Below are positions 6,406 to 7,340 of a stretch of 7,340 nt of DNA, in pieces (positions within the stretch are counted from its first letter, which is position 1; every line of letters starts with the position of its first letter). The notes beneath the pieces were generated by a model. That model was not told where the DNA came from. It ran no database searches and saw nothing but the letters and a program-made list of their open reading frames with translations. Origin of the DNA: an uncultured Erythrobacteraceae bacterium (lineage in GTDB: Bacteria; Pseudomonadota; Alphaproteobacteria; Sphingomonadales; Sphingomonadaceae); NCBI GenBank assembly GCA_950071875.1, contig CATMNW010000118.1, forward strand, positions 1 through 7,340, written 5' to 3'. Both the position numbers and the translations under genes were made by a program.

Positions 6406-6418
6406 TTGGCTGAGCCAA
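6406..6418. repeat. 13-bp palindrome in the receptor/merR intergenic region
   Basis: TTGGCT-G-AGCCAA has perfect 6-bp arms around one base. It lies upstream of the Fur-like site and downstream of merR, between two minus-strand genes. No U tract follows on either strand, so it is not an obvious terminator; an operator for an unknown factor is possible. Confidence 0.3.
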
Positions 6419-6435
6419 AGGTTGGTCTCATGAAA

Positions 6436-6451
6436 GAATCAAAATAGATTC
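6436..6451 (-). terminator. Weak stem-loop after merR, possible terminator
   Basis: On the minus strand GAATC-N6-GATTC is followed by TTTC, about 30 nt past the merR stop. The stem is only 5 bp and AT-rich, so this is a poor intrinsic terminator; it is offered as the only candidate separating merR from the receptor operon. Confidence 0.2.
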
Positions 6452-6481
6452 AAGCCGCGTACCCCCTCCGATGGCATTGCT

Positions 6482-6907
6482 TCACGGTCGAGCGGCAGGA
6501 CCACGACCAAAGAGCGTATCGATGATGGGGCATTCTGGAACATTTCCGCCCTCGCAGCGGGCCGATACTTCGGCAAGGGTCTGCTCCAACCTTCTCAAGT
6601 CGGCAATCTTGGATCGCACGCTGGCCAGATGGTTACTGGTCAAATCCTGAACCTCGCCGCAGCTGTAGTCGTGCGAATCGACAAGGCTGAACAGGCTTTT
6701 TAGCTCCTCGATCGAAAAACCCAGATCGCGGCCTCGCAGGATAAAGCCGAGCCGCGCCTGGTCGCCGGGTGAGTAGAGCCTGTGCCCGCTTGCCGTGCGC
6801 TCGGGCGGCTTTAGCAGACCGATCTTCTCGTAGTAGCGGATCGTCTCAAGGTTGCAGCCCGACTGTTTGGCCAGCTTGCCGCGCTTAATGATTTTCGATG
6901 CTGTCAT
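6482..6907 (-). CDS. merR: MerR-type mercury-responsive transcriptional regulator
   Basis: Dimeric DNA-binding metal sensor of 141 residues that twists long-spacer promoters to switch on metal resistance genes. The N-terminal winged helix reads GKLAKQSGCNLETIRYYEKIGLLKPP followed by GHRLYSPGD. A central region (LGFSIEELKSLFSLVDSHD) leads into the long dimerisation helix (about 88-115). The metal-binding cysteines are C83 (DYSCGEV), C118 and C126 (RCEGGNVPECPI). Presence of C83 points to a divalent soft metal such as Hg(II), rather than Cu(I) sensing by CueR, which has serine there. C83-C118 spacing is 35 as in Tn501 MerR, but C118-C126 is 8, not 9. Divergence from merT across a shared promoter supports the mercury role; a broader Zn/Cd/Pb sensor is the alternative. 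No clear ribosome binding site precedes the ATG. Confidence 0.87.
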   Translation of the reverse strand: MTASKIIKRGKLAKQSGCNLETIRYYEKIGLLKPPERTASGHRLYSPGDQARLGFILRGRDLGFSIEELKSLFSLVDSHDYSCGEVQDLTSNHLASVRSKIADLRRLEQTLAEVSARCEGGNVPECPIIDTLFGRGPAARP

Positions 6908-6928
6908 GAGCCAAATGCCAATTAGTGC

Positions 6929-6959
6929 TTGAACCTGTAGTTAGTACAGAGATTATATC
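6929..6959 (+). promoter_or_regulatory. MerR-controlled merT promoter and operator (19-bp spacer)
   Basis: A -35 TTGAAC (6929-6934) and a -10 TATATC (6954-6959) are separated by 19 bp, the over-long spacing typical of MerR targets. Between them lies the inverted repeat CTGTA-GTTAG-TACAG (6935-6949), the expected MerR dimer site. The predicted transcript start is near 6966. Confidence 0.72.
6952..6957 (-). promoter_or_regulatory. Probable -10 element of the merR promoter
   Basis: The minus strand reads a perfect TATAAT here, with TTGATC (6978-6973) 15 bp upstream as a short-spaced -35. Transcription would start inside the MerR dyad, so MerR bound there would repress its own gene, as in classical mer operons. 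Confidence 0.45.
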
Positions 6960-6966
6960 GGTTTCC

Positions 6967-7329
6967 ATGACCGATCAAACGCTAAAGAATGCGCAGCAAA
7001 TATGGGCAAGTGGAGGCGCGCTCGGCGCGATACTCGCCTCGTCCTGCTGTATTGCTCCGCTGTTGTTGCTGAGCCTGGGCATCGGCGGCGCATGGATCGG
7101 CAATCTTACCGCGCTCGAACCTTATAAATGGGTGTTTATCGCCATCGCGCTCCTCTTTCTGGGCCTTGGATTCCGGCACACCTATTTTCGGCAAGCCGAA
7201 CCTTGCGAAGACGGAACATATTGCGCGCGGCCCGGAGCAAACCTGATCGTCAAGAGCGCCCTATGGCTGGCGACCGTATTGGTCGCTGCCTCGTCCACGG
7301 TCGAGTGGTGGGCGCCGCAATTCTACTAG
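6967..7329 (+). CDS. merT: Mercuric ion transporter MerT
   Basis: Inner-membrane protein of 120 residues that passes Hg(II) from the periplasm to the cytoplasm for reduction by MerA. Three hydrophobic spans lie at about 15-37, 53-70 and 95-113. The defining vicinal cysteine pair C27-C28 sits in the first span (LASSCCIAPLLLLSLGIGG), and the cytoplasmic pair C80/C86 is in the loop EPCEDGTYC. The segment GAWIGNLTALEPYKW matches the MerT core, and the C-terminal end QFY resembles the FFY ending of Tn501 MerT. I chose ATG 6967; an in-frame GTG at 6925 lies upstream of the promoter -35 and cannot be in the transcript. Only about one base separates the predicted transcript start from the ATG and no ribosome binding site is present, so the mRNA may be leaderless. 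It is the first gene of a mer operon running off the right edge. Confidence 0.92.
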   Translation: MTDQTLKNAQQIWASGGALGAILASSCCIAPLLLLSLGIGGAWIGNLTALEPYKWVFIAIALLFLGLGFRHTYFRQAEPCEDGTYCARPGANLIVKSALWLATVLVAASSTVEWWAPQFY

Positions 7330-7332
7330 GAG
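7328..7332 (+). promoter_or_regulatory. Ribosome binding site for the next mer gene (outside window)
   Basis: AGGAG overlaps the merT stop codon TAG, with 8 bases to the window end. It predicts a start codon at or just past the edge, most likely merP or another mer gene. Confidence 0.6.
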
Positions 7333-7340
7333 TTCGAAAG

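Noticed and set aside
6411..6915. TGAGCCAAA at 6411-6419 and 6907-6915 as direct repeats flanking merR
   Set aside because: Nine bases, one copy overlapping the merR start; no transposase or target-site logic supports insertion of merR.

Overview
The window looks like a piece of an alphaproteobacterial, probably sphingomonad or erythrobacterial, chromosome. I infer this from the moderately high GC, the style of the TonB-dependent receptor, a luxI-phyH pair, and few Shine-Dalgarno sites at several starts. It is densely coded, with eight genes and only three intergenic gaps, none longer than about 200 bp. I see no rRNA, tRNA, CRISPR array or insertion sequence.

Left edge (2-889, +): the C-terminal 295 residues of a tyrosine recombinase/integrase with all catalytic residues. 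Its N-terminus lies outside the window. This suggests the window begins near the end of an integrated element. Its 3' end overlaps the convergent neighbour tail to tail.

Middle (876-2949, -): a tight three-gene unit read right to left: a LuxI-type acyl-homoserine-lactone synthase, a phytanoyl-CoA-dioxygenase (PhyH) family protein, and a compact GntR/FCD regulator. They are joined by ATGA and GTGA stop/start overlaps. The phyH frame is interrupted by one in-frame TGA at codon 215. The remaining 73 codons are still open and protein-like, and run exactly to the gntR start. No luxR is present in the window.

Next (3095-6288, -): a TonB-dependent outer-membrane receptor and a PepSY-type inner-membrane protein share a TGATG junction. 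This is a typical ferric-siderophore uptake and reduction pair. A TGCGA-type dyad resembling alphaproteobacterial Fur sites lies upstream, and a perfect 8-bp-arm palindrome covers the receptor's ribosome binding site. All five minus-strand genes from receptor to gntR point the same way. The single 145-bp gap (2950-3094) contains no convincing terminator, so iron and quorum-sensing functions may be co-transcribed.

Right edge (6482-7340): a divergent mer control region. merR (-) and merT (+) flank a promoter with an unusually long 19-bp spacer containing a dyad, the arrangement MerR regulates. A ribosome binding site at the end of merT shows that the operon continues past the window. An integrase together with signalling, iron-uptake and mercury-resistance genes fits an accessory genomic island.
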